Assembly (NCBI GenBank): GCA_964472095.1
Contig: CAYYIV010000016.1
Coordinates: 1 to 64,000, forward strand
Length of the DNA stretch: 64,000 bases
Direction of reading: 5' to 3'
From: Pelagibius sp964472095
GTDB lineage: Bacteria; Pseudomonadota; Alphaproteobacteria; Kiloniellales; Kiloniellaceae
Position 1 is the stretch's first letter. The number at the start of each line of letters is the position of its first letter. Shown here piece by piece: positions 44,211 through 53,033 of this stretch. Made by a program: the position numbers and the translations under genes. The notes beneath the pieces are model-generated. The model was not told where the DNA came from, made no database searches, and was given only the letters and a program-made list of their open reading frames with translations.

Positions 44211-45614
44211 TTACATATGGATGACGCGGCCGTAGGCATCAAGCACCGACTCGTGCATCATCTCGGAGAGGGTCGGGTGCGGGAAGACTGAGTGCATCAG
44301 CTCGGCCTCGGTGGTCTCGAGGCCCATGGCGACGACGTAGCCCTGGATCAGCTCGGTGACCTCCGCGCCGACCATGTGGGCGCCGAGGAGCTGCCCGGTC
44401 TTGGCGTCGAACACCGTCTTCACCAGGCCCTCGGGCTCACCCAGCGCAATCGCCTTGCCGTTGCCGATGAAGGGGAAGCGGCCGACCTTCACCTGGTAGC
44501 CGGCCTCCTTGGCCTTCTTCTCGGTGAGGCCGACGCTGGCCACCTGCGGGTGGCAGTAGGTGCAGCCGGGGATCTGCTCCTTCTTCATCGGGTGGACGTC
44601 GTTGAGGCCGGCGATCTTCTCGACGCAGATAACGCCCTCGTGCTCGGCCTTGTGGGCCAGCATCGGCGGGCCGGCGACGTCGCCGATGGCATAGATGCCC
44701 GGTTCCGCCGTGCGCCCGTAGTCGTCGACGACGATGCAGCCGCGGTCGGTCTTCACCTTGGTGCCTTCCAGGCCAAGGTTCTCGATGTTGCCCTGCACGC
44801 CGACAGCGGAGATCACCCGGTCGACGGTGATTTCGCTCTTCTTGCCGGCCTTGTCCTCGATCGTGGCGGTGACGTTGTCGCCGTTCTTCCTGACGGCGGT
44901 CACCTTGGCCTCGGTGAGGATCTTGATGCCCTGCTTCTCGAAGCGCTTGTGGGCGTGCTTGGCGATCTCCTCGTCCTCCACCGGCAGGATCTGCGGCAGC
45001 ACCTCGACCACGGTCACCTCGGCGCCCATGGTGTGGAAGAAGGAGGCGAACTCGATGCCGATGGCGCCGGAGCCGATCACCAGCAGCGACTTCGGCATGG
45101 CTTCCGGCACCATGGCCTCGAAGTAGGTCCAGATCAGCTTCTTGTCGGGCTCGATGCCAGGCAGTGCGCGCGGGCGCGCACCGGTCGCCAGGATGATGTG
45201 CGGCGCCGTCAGCTCGGCGACCGGCTTGCCGTCCTTGGCGACAGTCAGCTTGCCGGGACCGTTCAGCTTCGCCTCGCCGTCGAACACCGTCACCTTGTTC
45301 TTCTTCAGCAGGTGGCCGACGCCGCCGTTCAGCTGCTTGGAGACGCCGCGCGAGCGCTTCACCACCTTTTCCAGGTCGAAGCTGACCTTCTCGGCCTTCA
45401 GGCCATAAGCGTCGGCGTGCTGCATATAATGATAGATCTCCGCCGAGCGCAGCAGCGCCTTGGTCGGGATGCAGCCCCAGTTGAGGCAGATGCCGCCCAG
45501 GTGCGCCCGCTCGACCACGGCGGTCTTCAGCTTCAGCTGCGCGGCACGGATCGCCGCCACGTAACCGCCCGGCCCGCCGCCGACAATGATCACATCGAAC
45601 GAAGTATCAGCCAC
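44211..45614 (-). CDS. lpdA: Dihydrolipoyl dehydrogenase (E3)
   Basis: A 467-residue FAD enzyme that reoxidises dihydrolipoamide of the pyruvate dehydrogenase complex. FAD motif IIVGGGPGGYVAAI (9-22), redox disulfide C43/C48 in GGICLNWGCIPTK, NAD motif and the C-terminal HSVFPHPTLSE with the catalytic His/Glu. It belongs to the PDH operon but is separated from pdhC by four unknown genes and a palindromic repeat. Confidence 0.97.
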   Translation of the reverse strand: MADTSFDVIIVGGGPGGYVAAIRAAQLKLKTAVVERAHLGGICLNWGCIPTKALLRSAEIYHYMQHADAYGLKAEKVSFDLEKVVKRSRGVSKQLNGGVGHLLKKNKVTVFDGEAKLNGPGKLTVAKDGKPVAELTAPHIILATGARPRALPGIEPDKKLIWTYFEAMVPEAMPKSLLVIGSGAIGIEFASFFHTMGAEVTVVEVLPQILPVEDEEIAKHAHKRFEKQGIKILTEAKVTAVRKNGDNVTATIEDKAGKKSEITVDRVISAVGVQGNIENLGLEGTKVKTDRGCIVVDDYGRTAEPGIYAIGDVAGPPMLAHKAEHEGVICVEKIAGLNDVHPMKKEQIPGCTYCHPQVASVGLTEKKAKEAGYQVKVGRFPFIGNGKAIALGEPEGLVKTVFDAKTGQLLGAHMVGAEVTELIQGYVVAMGLETTEAELMHSVFPHPTLSEMMHESVLDAYGRVIHM

Positions 45615-45661
45615 GAAAACTCTCCTCTAGGCGGGGGCGCTACCGTTCTGTCTCTCAAACT

Positions 45662-45774
45662 GTCATTGCCGGGCTTGTCCCGGCAATCCATGCCCGCAAC
45701 AAGCTCCAGATCTCTCCTGGAGAGGCTCGGCGCCGCGGTACAATGGACCCTCGGGACAAGCCCGAGGGTGACAC
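45662..45774. repeat. Bimodular palindromic repeat, family A copy 2
   Basis: Same two hairpins as the copy at 335-447 (ATTGCCGGG/CCCGGCAAT and CCCTCGGG/CCCGAGGG, closing in TGACA) in the same orientation, with an unrelated spacer. It lies between the last of four tandem paralogues and lpdA, within an otherwise continuous minus-strand operon. Confidence 0.88.
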
Positions 45775-45827
45775 CTGGAGTGGTTGCCGGCCGGTGCGAT
45801 CGCCAGCAGCGATATATGACCACCCCC

Positions 45828-46472
45828 TCATCCCGGCGGGTTCCAGATGCTGCGATCTGGCAGGCGGCCGGTGATCCACAGGATGGTGTCCGCCATTACA
45901 ACAGCTTCGATGTCCGTCGCCTCATCGACCGCACCGGCATTAACAATGACACCAACGGGGAGAAACTGCGCCAGGTATCGCGCCAGGTCGATGCGCCACG
46001 CACCGCCCTGCTTCTTCAAGTATACAGCTGCATCCGGTTGAAGACCCCAGGCGTCGCGCAGATAACCCTCTGCCTCATCTCCTTCGACTAGGATTTCATA
46101 CATCTCTACATTCGCGATCGTCTGGGTGTCGAATACGCGGGCGCTGACTGCATACTCGACGGGATCTGTCTTACGCATGCTGCGCAAGTGCTCCGCATCA
46201 AAGCTGTGGCGGAGGAGCAGGACCGCGAGCTGATCTACTGGCGACAAACCTCTTAGTTCCTGCGGTTCCATGCTCAAAGCGTGATCGATTCCGTCACGAA
46301 GAAGTGCGTGGCTTTCAGCGCTCGTCAGTGCAGAGGCAGCCCGCCCGTCGCCATCGATCAATGCCGTCTTATAGGCGCCAAGAGCTTCGGCTGCAGCGGT
46401 TTGATCATCCATTGGCAGAGCCGGGCTTGAGTACGCCAGAACAAGCGCAATTGTGAGCGCGCGAAGTTTCAT
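45828..46472 (-). CDS. Exported tandem paralogue D with WxPP tail, unknown function
   Basis: A 214-residue protein, fourth of four. Signal peptide MKLRALTIALVLAYSSPALP. The mature part repeats the family pattern: GAYKTALIDGDGRAASALTSAESHALL (NTF2-like first helices), DQLAVLLLRHSFDAEHLRSM, DPVEYAVSARVFD, then GGAWRIDL and the C-terminus GRLPDRSIWNPPG. It is the most divergent copy, with a Met/Glu-rich middle and fewer shared residues. Its start overlaps the stop of copy C (ATGA). Its end is followed by the palindromic repeat and lpdA. Function not known; periplasmic location inferred. Confidence 0.8.
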   Translation of the reverse strand: MKLRALTIALVLAYSSPALPMDDQTAAAEALGAYKTALIDGDGRAASALTSAESHALLRDGIDHALSMEPQELRGLSPVDQLAVLLLRHSFDAEHLRSMRKTDPVEYAVSARVFDTQTIANVEMYEILVEGDEAEGYLRDAWGLQPDAAVYLKKQGGAWRIDLARYLAQFLPVGVIVNAGAVDEATDIEAVVMADTILWITGRLPDRSIWNPPG

Positions 46473-47113
46473 CCCGGCGGATTCCAGATGTTCGCATCCG
46501 GCGCGCGGCCGGTGATGAGATGGATGATGAGCGGCACCACGCCGCTCTTGCCGTCGCTGGTCTGCAGGGCACCAAGCATGCCGGCCTGGGCGTCGAACAC
46601 GGCGCGGTAGGGCGCGATGGAGGACAGCAGGTCGAAGCGCCAGGTGCCGGCCTCCTCCTTGAAGTGGACGTTGACCGGGATCGGCGAGCCCTTGAGGTTC
46701 GACAGCGGCGCGTGGGCCTGGGTGCCGGTGACGGTGAAGTCCGCCGCCTCCAGTTTCTGCACCTCGTTCATGTCGAAGGCGCCCTGGTCGACCGCGTAGG
46801 CGACCGGGTCGCCCTGCTTCATGGCGCGCAGCTCATCGGCCTTCATATTGTGTCGCAGCATCAGCACCGAGATCTGGTCCAGCAGCGGCAGCGCACGGAC
46901 CTCCGGCTCCTCCAGGGTGAGTGCGCGGTCGAGCGACTGCTCCAGGAAGGCGTGGGTGTCGGAAGCGGTCAGCGCGGAAGCCGCGGCGCCGTCGCCGTCG
47001 ATCAGCGCCTGCTTGTAGGCCTCGAAGCTCTGCTCGACCGCGGCCGGGTCGGCGAGCGCCGCCGTGGGCAGCAGACCGACCAGCAGGGCGGCTATGGAAA
47101 GTCGCAGCCTCAT
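46469..47113 (-). CDS. Exported tandem paralogue C with WxPP tail, unknown function
   Basis: A 214-residue protein with signal peptide MRLRLSIAALLVGLLPTAALA. Pattern: FEAYKQALIDGDGAAASALTASDTHAFL, DQISVLMLRHNMKADELRAM, DPVAYAVDQGAFD, KEEAGTWRFDLL, and C-terminus ITGRAPDANIWNPPG. Copies C and D share YK-ALIDGDG-AASALT and RH-x4-ELR-M, so they are the closest pair. The ATGA overlaps with both neighbours show coupled translation. The fold looks NTF2-like (DUF4878/SnoaL-like), which is an inference. Confidence 0.82.
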   Translation of the reverse strand: MRLRLSIAALLVGLLPTAALADPAAVEQSFEAYKQALIDGDGAAASALTASDTHAFLEQSLDRALTLEEPEVRALPLLDQISVLMLRHNMKADELRAMKQGDPVAYAVDQGAFDMNEVQKLEAADFTVTGTQAHAPLSNLKGSPIPVNVHFKEEAGTWRFDLLSSIAPYRAVFDAQAGMLGALQTSDGKSGVVPLIIHLITGRAPDANIWNPPG

Positions 47114-47763
47114 ATCGGCGGGTTCCAGATCTCCGGGCCGGGCCGGCGGCCGGTGCCTTCCTCGAGGGTTGCGAACAGGAGCTCTTCCTCAGTCATGCCG
47201 GAGATAGCGATCGCCAGGGTCATGACCTTGCGCGAATCGTTGATGGCCTGCAGCAGGTCGAGGCGCCAGGCGCCTCGCTCCCGCTGGAACGACAGCGACG
47301 AGGTGGAAGGCTTGCCCACCTGGTCCAGGGCGAAGGCGCGGGCGGTGTCACCGCTGATGCGGTAATCGGTCAGCCTCAGCCGGGCCGTCAGCTCCTCGCT
47401 GAACCAGCCCTCGTCAATGCTTTTCGCCACCAGCTCGCGGCCGCTGAGCCGCCGCAACTGTTCTCGCGTCAGGCCCAGGCGGAACATCAGGATGGTGACG
47501 CGGTCGGTGAAGTCGGCCCCCTCCAGCCGCGCGCGGTTGGCCGTGAGGGCCTCGTCGGCCAGGTCCCGGTAGTACTCCCAGCTCTCCTCGGTGACCAGCT
47601 CGGCCGCAGCATTGCCACGGTGGGCCAGCAGCGCCTCCTTGTAGGCGAGGAAAGTCTCTTCCACCACCCGCTCAGGCGAGTTCTCCGCCGTCTGCGGCGG
47701 CGTCGCGCAGGCAAGGGGCAGCACCGCAATCAGCAGGATGGCCAGGAAGCGGCAGAAGCTCAT
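47110..47763 (-). CDS. Exported tandem paralogue B with WxPP tail, possible lipoprotein
   Basis: A 217-residue protein. The N-terminus MSFCRFLAILLIAVLPLACATPP ends in a Cys after Leu-Ala, a borderline lipobox, so it may be lipid-anchored while the others are soluble. Pattern: FLAYKEALLAHRGNAAAELVTEESWEYY, DRVTILMFRLGLTREQLRRLSG, VAKSIDEGWFSEE, RERGAWRLDLLQ and C-terminus GTGRRPGPEIWNPPI. Overlaps both neighbours by four bases. No domain hit recognised. Confidence 0.82.
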   Translation of the reverse strand: MSFCRFLAILLIAVLPLACATPPQTAENSPERVVEETFLAYKEALLAHRGNAAAELVTEESWEYYRDLADEALTANRARLEGADFTDRVTILMFRLGLTREQLRRLSGRELVAKSIDEGWFSEELTARLRLTDYRISGDTARAFALDQVGKPSTSSLSFQRERGAWRLDLLQAINDSRKVMTLAIAISGMTEEELLFATLEEGTGRRPGPEIWNPPI

Positions 47764-48392
47764 GACGGCGGGCTCCAGATCTCCGGGCCGGGCTTGCGGC
47801 CGGTGCCCTGCTCCAGCATCAGCAGGACGAACTCGTCCTCGCCGAGGCCGGACTGCTGCACGGCGTACTCGAAGGCGGTGCGCGTCAGGTGCATCAGCGC
47901 AACGAGGTCGAGCAGCCAGCGGCCCTCCTCCCTGACGAACTGCATCTTGAAGGGCGTTTCGCTGCCGTCCGGCTGGAGGATGGTCCCGGTCGCGGCGTCG
48001 CCCTCGACCTGGTAGTTGCCGAGCTGCAGCCGGCTCGCGCCCTCCTTGCCGATCCAGCCTTCGTCGACCGCGAAAGAGACCACGTCGCTGCCGGACATGC
48101 GCTGAAGCTCGGCAGCTTCCAGGCTGTGGCGCAGCAGCATCGCGTAGATGCGGTCGGAAAGATGGATCCGATGCAGGGCGTCGCGGTCGAGCGTCAGGGC
48201 CTGGTCGGCAAGCTGGCGAAAGTAGGCCTGCGAATCCCGCGTCACCACCGCGGCCGCAGCATCGCCGTCGGCGGTCAGGATGGCCGTCTTGTAGTCGAGG
48301 AAGCTCTTCCTGACCTCGTCCAGCGGCGCGGCCGCAGCCGGCCAGGGCAAGACGAAGAGAAGCACCAGTAAGAGGAAGCGCAGGCTTCGCAT
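47760..48392 (-). CDS. Exported tandem paralogue A with WxPP tail, unknown function
   Basis: A 210-residue protein, first of the four, starting 39 bases after pdhC. Signal peptide MRSLRFLLLVLLFVLPWPAAAA. Pattern: FLDYKTAILTADGDAAAAVVTRDSQAYF, DRIYAMLLRHSLEAAELQRMSG, VSFAVDEGWIGKE, REEGRWLLDLVALM and C-terminus GTGRKPGPEIWSPPS. Copies A and B share the VDEGW/IDEGW and GTGR-PGPEIW segments and form the second close pair. The ATG at 48392 with AGAGG upstream is chosen over a TTG at 48425. Its role beside PDH is unexplained. Confidence 0.82.
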   Translation of the reverse strand: MRSLRFLLLVLLFVLPWPAAAAPLDEVRKSFLDYKTAILTADGDAAAAVVTRDSQAYFRQLADQALTLDRDALHRIHLSDRIYAMLLRHSLEAAELQRMSGSDVVSFAVDEGWIGKEGASRLQLGNYQVEGDAATGTILQPDGSETPFKMQFVREEGRWLLDLVALMHLTRTAFEYAVQQSGLGEDEFVLLMLEQGTGRKPGPEIWSPPS

Positions 48393-48431
48393 CGGGAAAC
48401 GGCCTCTGGGTTCATTCGGTCGCAAAATAGC

Positions 48432-49790
48432 TTACAGCAGCATGGTCAGGGGATCTTCGATCAGTTTCTTGAAGGCCGCGAGGAACTGCGCCCCGACCGC
48501 GCCGTCCACCACGCGGTGGTCGACCGAGAGGGTACAGCTCATCACCGTGGCGATGCTCAGGGCGCCGTCCTTCACCACCGGGCGCTGCTCGCCGGCGCCG
48601 ACCGCCAGGATGCAGCCCTGCGGCGGATTGATCACCGCGGCGAAGTCCCTGATGCCGAACATGCCGAGGTTGGACACCGAGAAGCTGCCGCCCTGGTACT
48701 CCTCCGGCTTCAGCTTGTTGTCGCGCGCCCGCGCCGCGAGATCCTTCATCTCGTTGGCGATGGCGGCGAGGCCCTTGCTCTCCGCCGCCTTGATGATCGG
48801 CGTGATGAGGCCGGCCGGCGTCGCCACGGCAACCGAGACGTCGGCGTGTTCGTAGAACAGCAGGCCGGACTCGTCGTAGGAGGCATTGGCCGCCGGCACC
48901 TTCTTCAGGGCCAGGGCCACGGCGCGGATGACGAAGTCGTTCACTGAGATCTTGTAGTCGTCGGAGCGGGCGTTGAGCTCCTTGCGCACCTTCAGCAACG
49001 CGTCCAGTTCGCAGTCGACCGTGAGGTAGAAGTGCGGCACCTGCTGCTTGGACTCGGTGAGCCGCTTGGCGATCACCTTGCGCATGCCGGAGAGCGGCTC
49101 CTGGCGGTACTTCATGCCCAGCATGTCGGCGTACTGCTTGGCGCCGGGACCTGTCGCCGCCGGCGCGGCTGCGGCAGCCGGTGCCGCGGCGGCTTCCCGC
49201 GCCGCTGGCGCGGCAGCACCCGGCTTGGCGCCCTCGACGTCGGCCTTCACGATGCGGCCGTGCGGGCCGCTGCCCTTCACGGCAGCGAGATCGACGCCTT
49301 TGTCCCCGGCGATGCGCCGCGCCAGGGGGCTGGCGAAGATGCGGCCATCCGGCCCGGAGGGCGCCGCGGGCGCCGGCGTCGCGGCTGCCTTTGGCTCCGG
49401 TGCTTTGGTGGCGGGTTCGCTGCCGTTGCCTTGCGGACGCTCCGCTTGCGCCTTGGGGGCTTCCTTCGGCGCTTCCTTGGACGCTTCCTTGTCCTTCGGT
49501 GCAGGGGCGTCGGCCTTCGGCGCCGCGGTCATGGCCGAGGTGTCTTCACCTTCCTCCAGCAGCACGGCGATGACCTCGTTGATCGGCACGCCTTCGGTGC
49601 CCTCGGCCACCATGATCTTGCCGATGGTGCCCTCGTCGACGGCCTCCACTTCCATGGTCGCCTTGTCGGTCTCGATCTCGGCAATGATGTCGCCGGCGCT
49701 GACCTCGTCGCCTTCCTTGACCAGCCACTTGGCCAGCGTGCCTTCAGTCATCGTCGGCGACAGCGCCGGCATCAGGATATTGATCGGCAT
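48432..49790 (-). CDS. pdhC: Pyruvate dehydrogenase E2, dihydrolipoamide acetyltransferase
   Basis: A 452-residue core of the PDH complex. Lipoyl domain 1-76 with Lys43 in ETDKATMEV; Ala/Pro/Lys-rich linker; peripheral-subunit-binding domain (ASPLARRIAGDKGVDLAAVKGSGPHGRI, about 150-185); second Ala-rich linker; catalytic domain with the active-site motif VDHRVVDGAVG near residue 420. It transfers acetyl groups to CoA and anchors E1 and E3. Its single lipoyl domain is complemented by the one in PdhB. Confidence 0.97.
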   Translation of the reverse strand: MPINILMPALSPTMTEGTLAKWLVKEGDEVSAGDIIAEIETDKATMEVEAVDEGTIGKIMVAEGTEGVPINEVIAVLLEEGEDTSAMTAAPKADAPAPKDKEASKEAPKEAPKAQAERPQGNGSEPATKAPEPKAAATPAPAAPSGPDGRIFASPLARRIAGDKGVDLAAVKGSGPHGRIVKADVEGAKPGAAAPAAREAAAAPAAAAAPAATGPGAKQYADMLGMKYRQEPLSGMRKVIAKRLTESKQQVPHFYLTVDCELDALLKVRKELNARSDDYKISVNDFVIRAVALALKKVPAANASYDESGLLFYEHADVSVAVATPAGLITPIIKAAESKGLAAIANEMKDLAARARDNKLKPEEYQGGSFSVSNLGMFGIRDFAAVINPPQGCILAVGAGEQRPVVKDGALSIATVMSCTLSVDHRVVDGAVGAQFLAAFKKLIEDPLTMLL

Positions 49791-49812
49791 GGTGCTTGTT
49801 CCTCCCCCGGGC

Positions 49813-51219
49813 TCAGCCGCGGTAACAGACTTCTTTGGCGCCGGCGACGATCGTGTCCGTCTGCGGCAGCGCCAGGGCTTCGAGGTTGGCGGCGTAGGGC
49901 ATCGGCACGTCGACGCCGAAGACCCGCTTCACCGGCGCGTCGAGCCAGTCGAAGGCCTGCTCCATCACCACCGAGGCGACCTCCGAGCCGATGCCGGCAT
50001 AGCCCCAGCCTTCTTCGCAGGTCACCAGGCGGTTGGTCTTGCGCACCGAGGCGACGATGGTCTCGGTGTCGAGCGGCCGCAGGCTGCGCAGGTCGATGAC
50101 CTCCGCGTCGATGCCTTCCTCGGCCAGCTTCTCCGCAGCCGCCAGGGCCTTGCCGACCATCAGCGAGAAGGCGGTGATGGTGACGTCCTTGCCCGGGCGG
50201 ACGATGCGCGCCTTGCCGAGCGGGACCACCCAGTCCTTGCTGTCCGGCACCTCGAAGCTCTGGCCGTAGAGCATCTCGTTTTCCAGGAAGATCACCGGAT
50301 TGTCATCGCGGATGGCGGACTTCAGCAGACCCTTGGCGTCGGCTGCCGAATAGGGCGCCACCACCTTGAGGCCCGGCACGTGGGCGTACCAGGAGGCATA
50401 GCACTGGGAATGCTGGGCGGCGACCCGCGCGGCGGCCCCGTTCGGCCCGCGGAATACGATCGGCGAGGAAATCTGGCCGCCGGACATGTAGTGGGTCTTG
50501 GCGGCGGAGTTGATGATCTGGTCGATCGCCTGCATGGCGAAGTTGAAGGTCATGAACTCGACGATGGGCCGCAGGCCGTACATCGCGGCGCCGACGCCGA
50601 GGCCGGCGAAGCCGTGCTCGGTAATCGGCGTGTCGACCACGCGGCGCGCACCGAACTCGTCGAGCAATCCCTGGCTGACCTTGTAGGCACCCTGGTACTC
50701 GGCGACTTCCTCGCCCATCAGGAAGACGCGCTCGTCGTTGCGCATCTCCTCGGCCATGGCATCGCGCAGCGCCTCGCGCACGGTCTGCTTGACCGTCGCG
50801 CCGGTCCATTCCGGCTCGGCCTCCGGCGACGCGGCCCGCGGCGCCGGCGGGGTGGCTCCGGTAGCGGGCGCCTTGCTCTCGGACTTCGGCTGCTCTTCAT
50901 CCGATTGCCTGGCTTCAGGTCGTTTGGCCTCGGACGGCTTGGCCTCCGCCTTGTCGGAAATCGCCGAAGCGTCCTCGCCATCCTCCAGCAGCACGGCGAT
51001 GACCTGGTTCACCGGCACCCCGTCGGTGCCTTCGGGCACCATGATCTTGCCGAGCACGCCCTCGTCGACGGCCTCGACCTCCATGGTCGCCTTGTCGGTC
51101 TCGATCTCCGCCAGCACATCACCGGCAGCGATCTCGTCGCCTTCCTTCTTCAGCCACTTGGCCAGCTTTCCCTCGGTCATGGTCGGCGAGAGAGCCGGCA
51201 TAAGTACGTCGATAGGCAT
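49813..51219 (-). CDS. pdhB: Pyruvate dehydrogenase E1 beta subunit with N-terminal lipoyl domain
   Basis: A 468-residue subunit. Residues 1-77 are a lipoyl domain (Lys43 in ETDKATMEV) nearly identical to that of PdhC, joined by a Glu/Pro/Ala-rich linker (80-140) to the E1-beta transketolase fold (RVFLMGEEVAEYQGAYKVSQGLLDEFG; FRGPNGAAARVAAQHSQ). The lipoyl-E1-beta fusion is known in rhizobia and other alphaproteobacteria. 22 bases before pdhC; both lipoyl segments share almost the same DNA. Confidence 0.96.
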   Translation of the reverse strand: MPIDVLMPALSPTMTEGKLAKWLKKEGDEIAAGDVLAEIETDKATMEVEAVDEGVLGKIMVPEGTDGVPVNQVIAVLLEDGEDASAISDKAEAKPSEAKRPEARQSDEEQPKSESKAPATGATPPAPRAASPEAEPEWTGATVKQTVREALRDAMAEEMRNDERVFLMGEEVAEYQGAYKVSQGLLDEFGARRVVDTPITEHGFAGLGVGAAMYGLRPIVEFMTFNFAMQAIDQIINSAAKTHYMSGGQISSPIVFRGPNGAAARVAAQHSQCYASWYAHVPGLKVVAPYSAADAKGLLKSAIRDDNPVIFLENEMLYGQSFEVPDSKDWVVPLGKARIVRPGKDVTITAFSLMVGKALAAAEKLAEEGIDAEVIDLRSLRPLDTETIVASVRKTNRLVTCEEGWGYAGIGSEVASVVMEQAFDWLDAPVKRVFGVDVPMPYAANLEALALPQTDTIVAGAKEVCYRG

Positions 51220-51296
51220 GTCCCCTCCGGGCGTTCAGCGCGGGCGGCCGCCGCGGCGTTTGGTCGTCTGTTTCGGGCGGCCGGCCCTGTTCTTGT

Positions 51297-52331
51297 TCAG
51301 GCGCCGACGTAGACGTCGGTGTAGAGTTCGGAAACGTCGGGCTCCGGGCTGGTCTGCGCGAAGTCGGCGGCCTCCGAGACGATGGCTTTCACTTCCTTGT
51401 CGATTTCCTTGAGCTTGGCCTCGTCCATCACCTTGCGTTCGTTCATGATGCCGCGCAGGCGCTCGATCGGGTCGCGCTCCTGGCGCACTTTCTGCACCTC
51501 CTCCTTGGAGCGGTACTTGGCCGGGTCGGACATGGAGTGGCCGCGATAGCGGTAGGTCAGCATCTCCAAGATGTAGGGCCCCTTGCCGGAACGCGCATGG
51601 CCGAGCGCCTTCTCCGCCGCTTCGCGCACCGCCAGCACGTCCATGCCGTCGACCTGGACGCCGGGAATGCCGTAGGCCTGGCCGCGGTGGTAGAGCTCGG
51701 TGGACTTGGCCGAGGAGCGCTCGATCGAGGTCCCCATGCCGTACTTATTGTTCTCGATGACGTAGACGGCCGGCAGCGACCACAGGGCGGCCATGTTGAA
51801 GGACTCGTAGACCTGGCCCTGGTTCAGCGCGCCATCGCCGAGGTAGGTGACGGAAACGGCGTCCTCGTCGAGGTAGCGGTGCGCGAAGGCCAGGCCGGTG
51901 CCGAGCGGCACCTGCGCGCCGACGATGCCGTGGCCGCCGAAGAAGCGCTTCTCGTGGCTGAACATGTGCATGGAGCCGCCCTTGCCCTTGGAGTAGCCGC
52001 CGGCACGGCCGGTCAGCTCGGCCATCACGCCCTTGGGGTCCATGTCGCAGGCCAGCATGTGGGCATGGTCGCGATAGGACGTCAGCACGGTGTCCTTAGG
52101 GCCCATCGCCGCCTGCACGCCGACCACCACGGCCTCCTGGCCGATGTAGAGGTGGCAGAAGCCGCCGATCAGCCCCATGCCGTACATCTGGCCGGCCTTC
52201 TCCTCGAAGCGCCGGATCAGCAGCATGTCGCGGTAGTATTTCTGAAGGTCCTCGACGCTGGCCTTGATCGGCGCCGCAGCGGGCTTGCGTTTGCCGCCGG
52301 ACTTTGCGCCCGACGCTTTGGTGTTTGCCAT
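51297..52331 (-). CDS. pdhA: Pyruvate dehydrogenase E1 alpha subunit
   Basis: A 344-residue thiamine-diphosphate subunit decarboxylating pyruvate. ThDP motif GDGALNQGQVYESFNMAALWSLPAVYVIENN, phosphorylation-loop-like RYRGHSMSDPAKYRSKEEV and MLLIRRFEEKAGQMYGMG. An Ala/Lys-rich N-terminal 25 residues precede the fold. The ATG at 52331 follows GGGAG; a promoter lies at 52394-52422. First gene of the PDH/lipoate operon. Confidence 0.97.
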   Translation of the reverse strand: MANTKASGAKSGGKRKPAAAPIKASVEDLQKYYRDMLLIRRFEEKAGQMYGMGLIGGFCHLYIGQEAVVVGVQAAMGPKDTVLTSYRDHAHMLACDMDPKGVMAELTGRAGGYSKGKGGSMHMFSHEKRFFGGHGIVGAQVPLGTGLAFAHRYLDEDAVSVTYLGDGALNQGQVYESFNMAALWSLPAVYVIENNKYGMGTSIERSSAKSTELYHRGQAYGIPGVQVDGMDVLAVREAAEKALGHARSGKGPYILEMLTYRYRGHSMSDPAKYRSKEEVQKVRQERDPIERLRGIMNERKVMDEAKLKEIDKEVKAIVSEAADFAQTSPEPDVSELYTDVYVGA

Positions 52332-52393
52332 AGGGGACTCCCTGCCTTCGCGCAAAGGAAACGAGGCGGTTCCCGGACCGCCCCTTTGCGCGC

Positions 52394-52422
52394 AGTCTAG
52401 CGCAAAGTCAGGGGCCTGACAA
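52394..52422 (-). promoter_or_regulatory. Promoter of the pyruvate dehydrogenase operon
   Basis: On the minus strand: -35 TTGTCA (52417-52422), 17-base spacer, -10 TAGACT (52394-52399); a leader of about 55 bases to the pdhA ATG. Upstream (52425-52490) is an unusually AT-rich stretch with repeated ATGAA/TTCAT words, a possible UP-like or regulator-binding region. Confidence 0.6.
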
Positions 52423-52508
52423 TCATGGTTAATCTGATGAAATATATGATGAATTTATGAATTAACGCGAAATGAGTTAAACACCCATTGCGCCGGCGCG
52501 CAAACGGT

Positions 52509-52850
52509 TCAGGGAGCACTGCCGGTCCGCCGCAGCCCGGGCGGCAAGAAGATAGTATGATCGTTCGCGGCCCCGTAGTTCAAGATCGCCTGCGCCCGCT
52601 CTTCCAGCAGATCGGGATCCAGGTGCTCGCGGCGCAGCAGGCTGACGCGATGCTCCAGGCGCGCCCGCTCCCCGGCCACCGTCTGCGCCGTCGTCACGAC
52701 CTGCGCCCGCTCCTGCTTCAGCATGATCCAGGCATAGAAGCCGCGGTCGCCGTGCAGGGCATGATAGGCGAAGTAGGCCACCATGCAGGCGGCGAGCACC
52801 TGCGGTGCCGCCTGACGGGCCCTTGACTTTATCTCGCGGAGCAATCGCAT
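52509..52850 (-). CDS. ftsB: Septum formation initiator FtsB/DivIC family protein
   Basis: A 113-residue bitopic division protein: basic N-terminus, one membrane helix (about 17-34), then a coiled coil (ERAQVVTTAQTVAGERARLEHRVSLLR) and the family segment DPDLLEERAQAILNYG. It links FtsL/FtsQ at the septum. eno-ftsB-pdhA is the usual order. The Cys/Pro-poor tail ends PPGLRRTGSAP. Confidence 0.9.
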   Translation of the reverse strand: MRLLREIKSRARQAAPQVLAACMVAYFAYHALHGDRGFYAWIMLKQERAQVVTTAQTVAGERARLEHRVSLLRREHLDPDLLEERAQAILNYGAANDHTIFLPPGLRRTGSAP

Positions 52851-53033
52851 GCCCCGAACGAATCACATCCCGATTCGCCGGGCAAGGGAAAAAGAGTCAG
52901 GGATTCCAATTAGATTCAAAAAGCGACTCGGGAGCCCCCCAAAGCCCCCGGGGTTCGCGTTTTGGACTCAGAAGCGGGCCAGTCGGGGGCCTGTCCTGGT
53001 GCAGACCCACCGACACAGGAGAAGCGGCCTACC

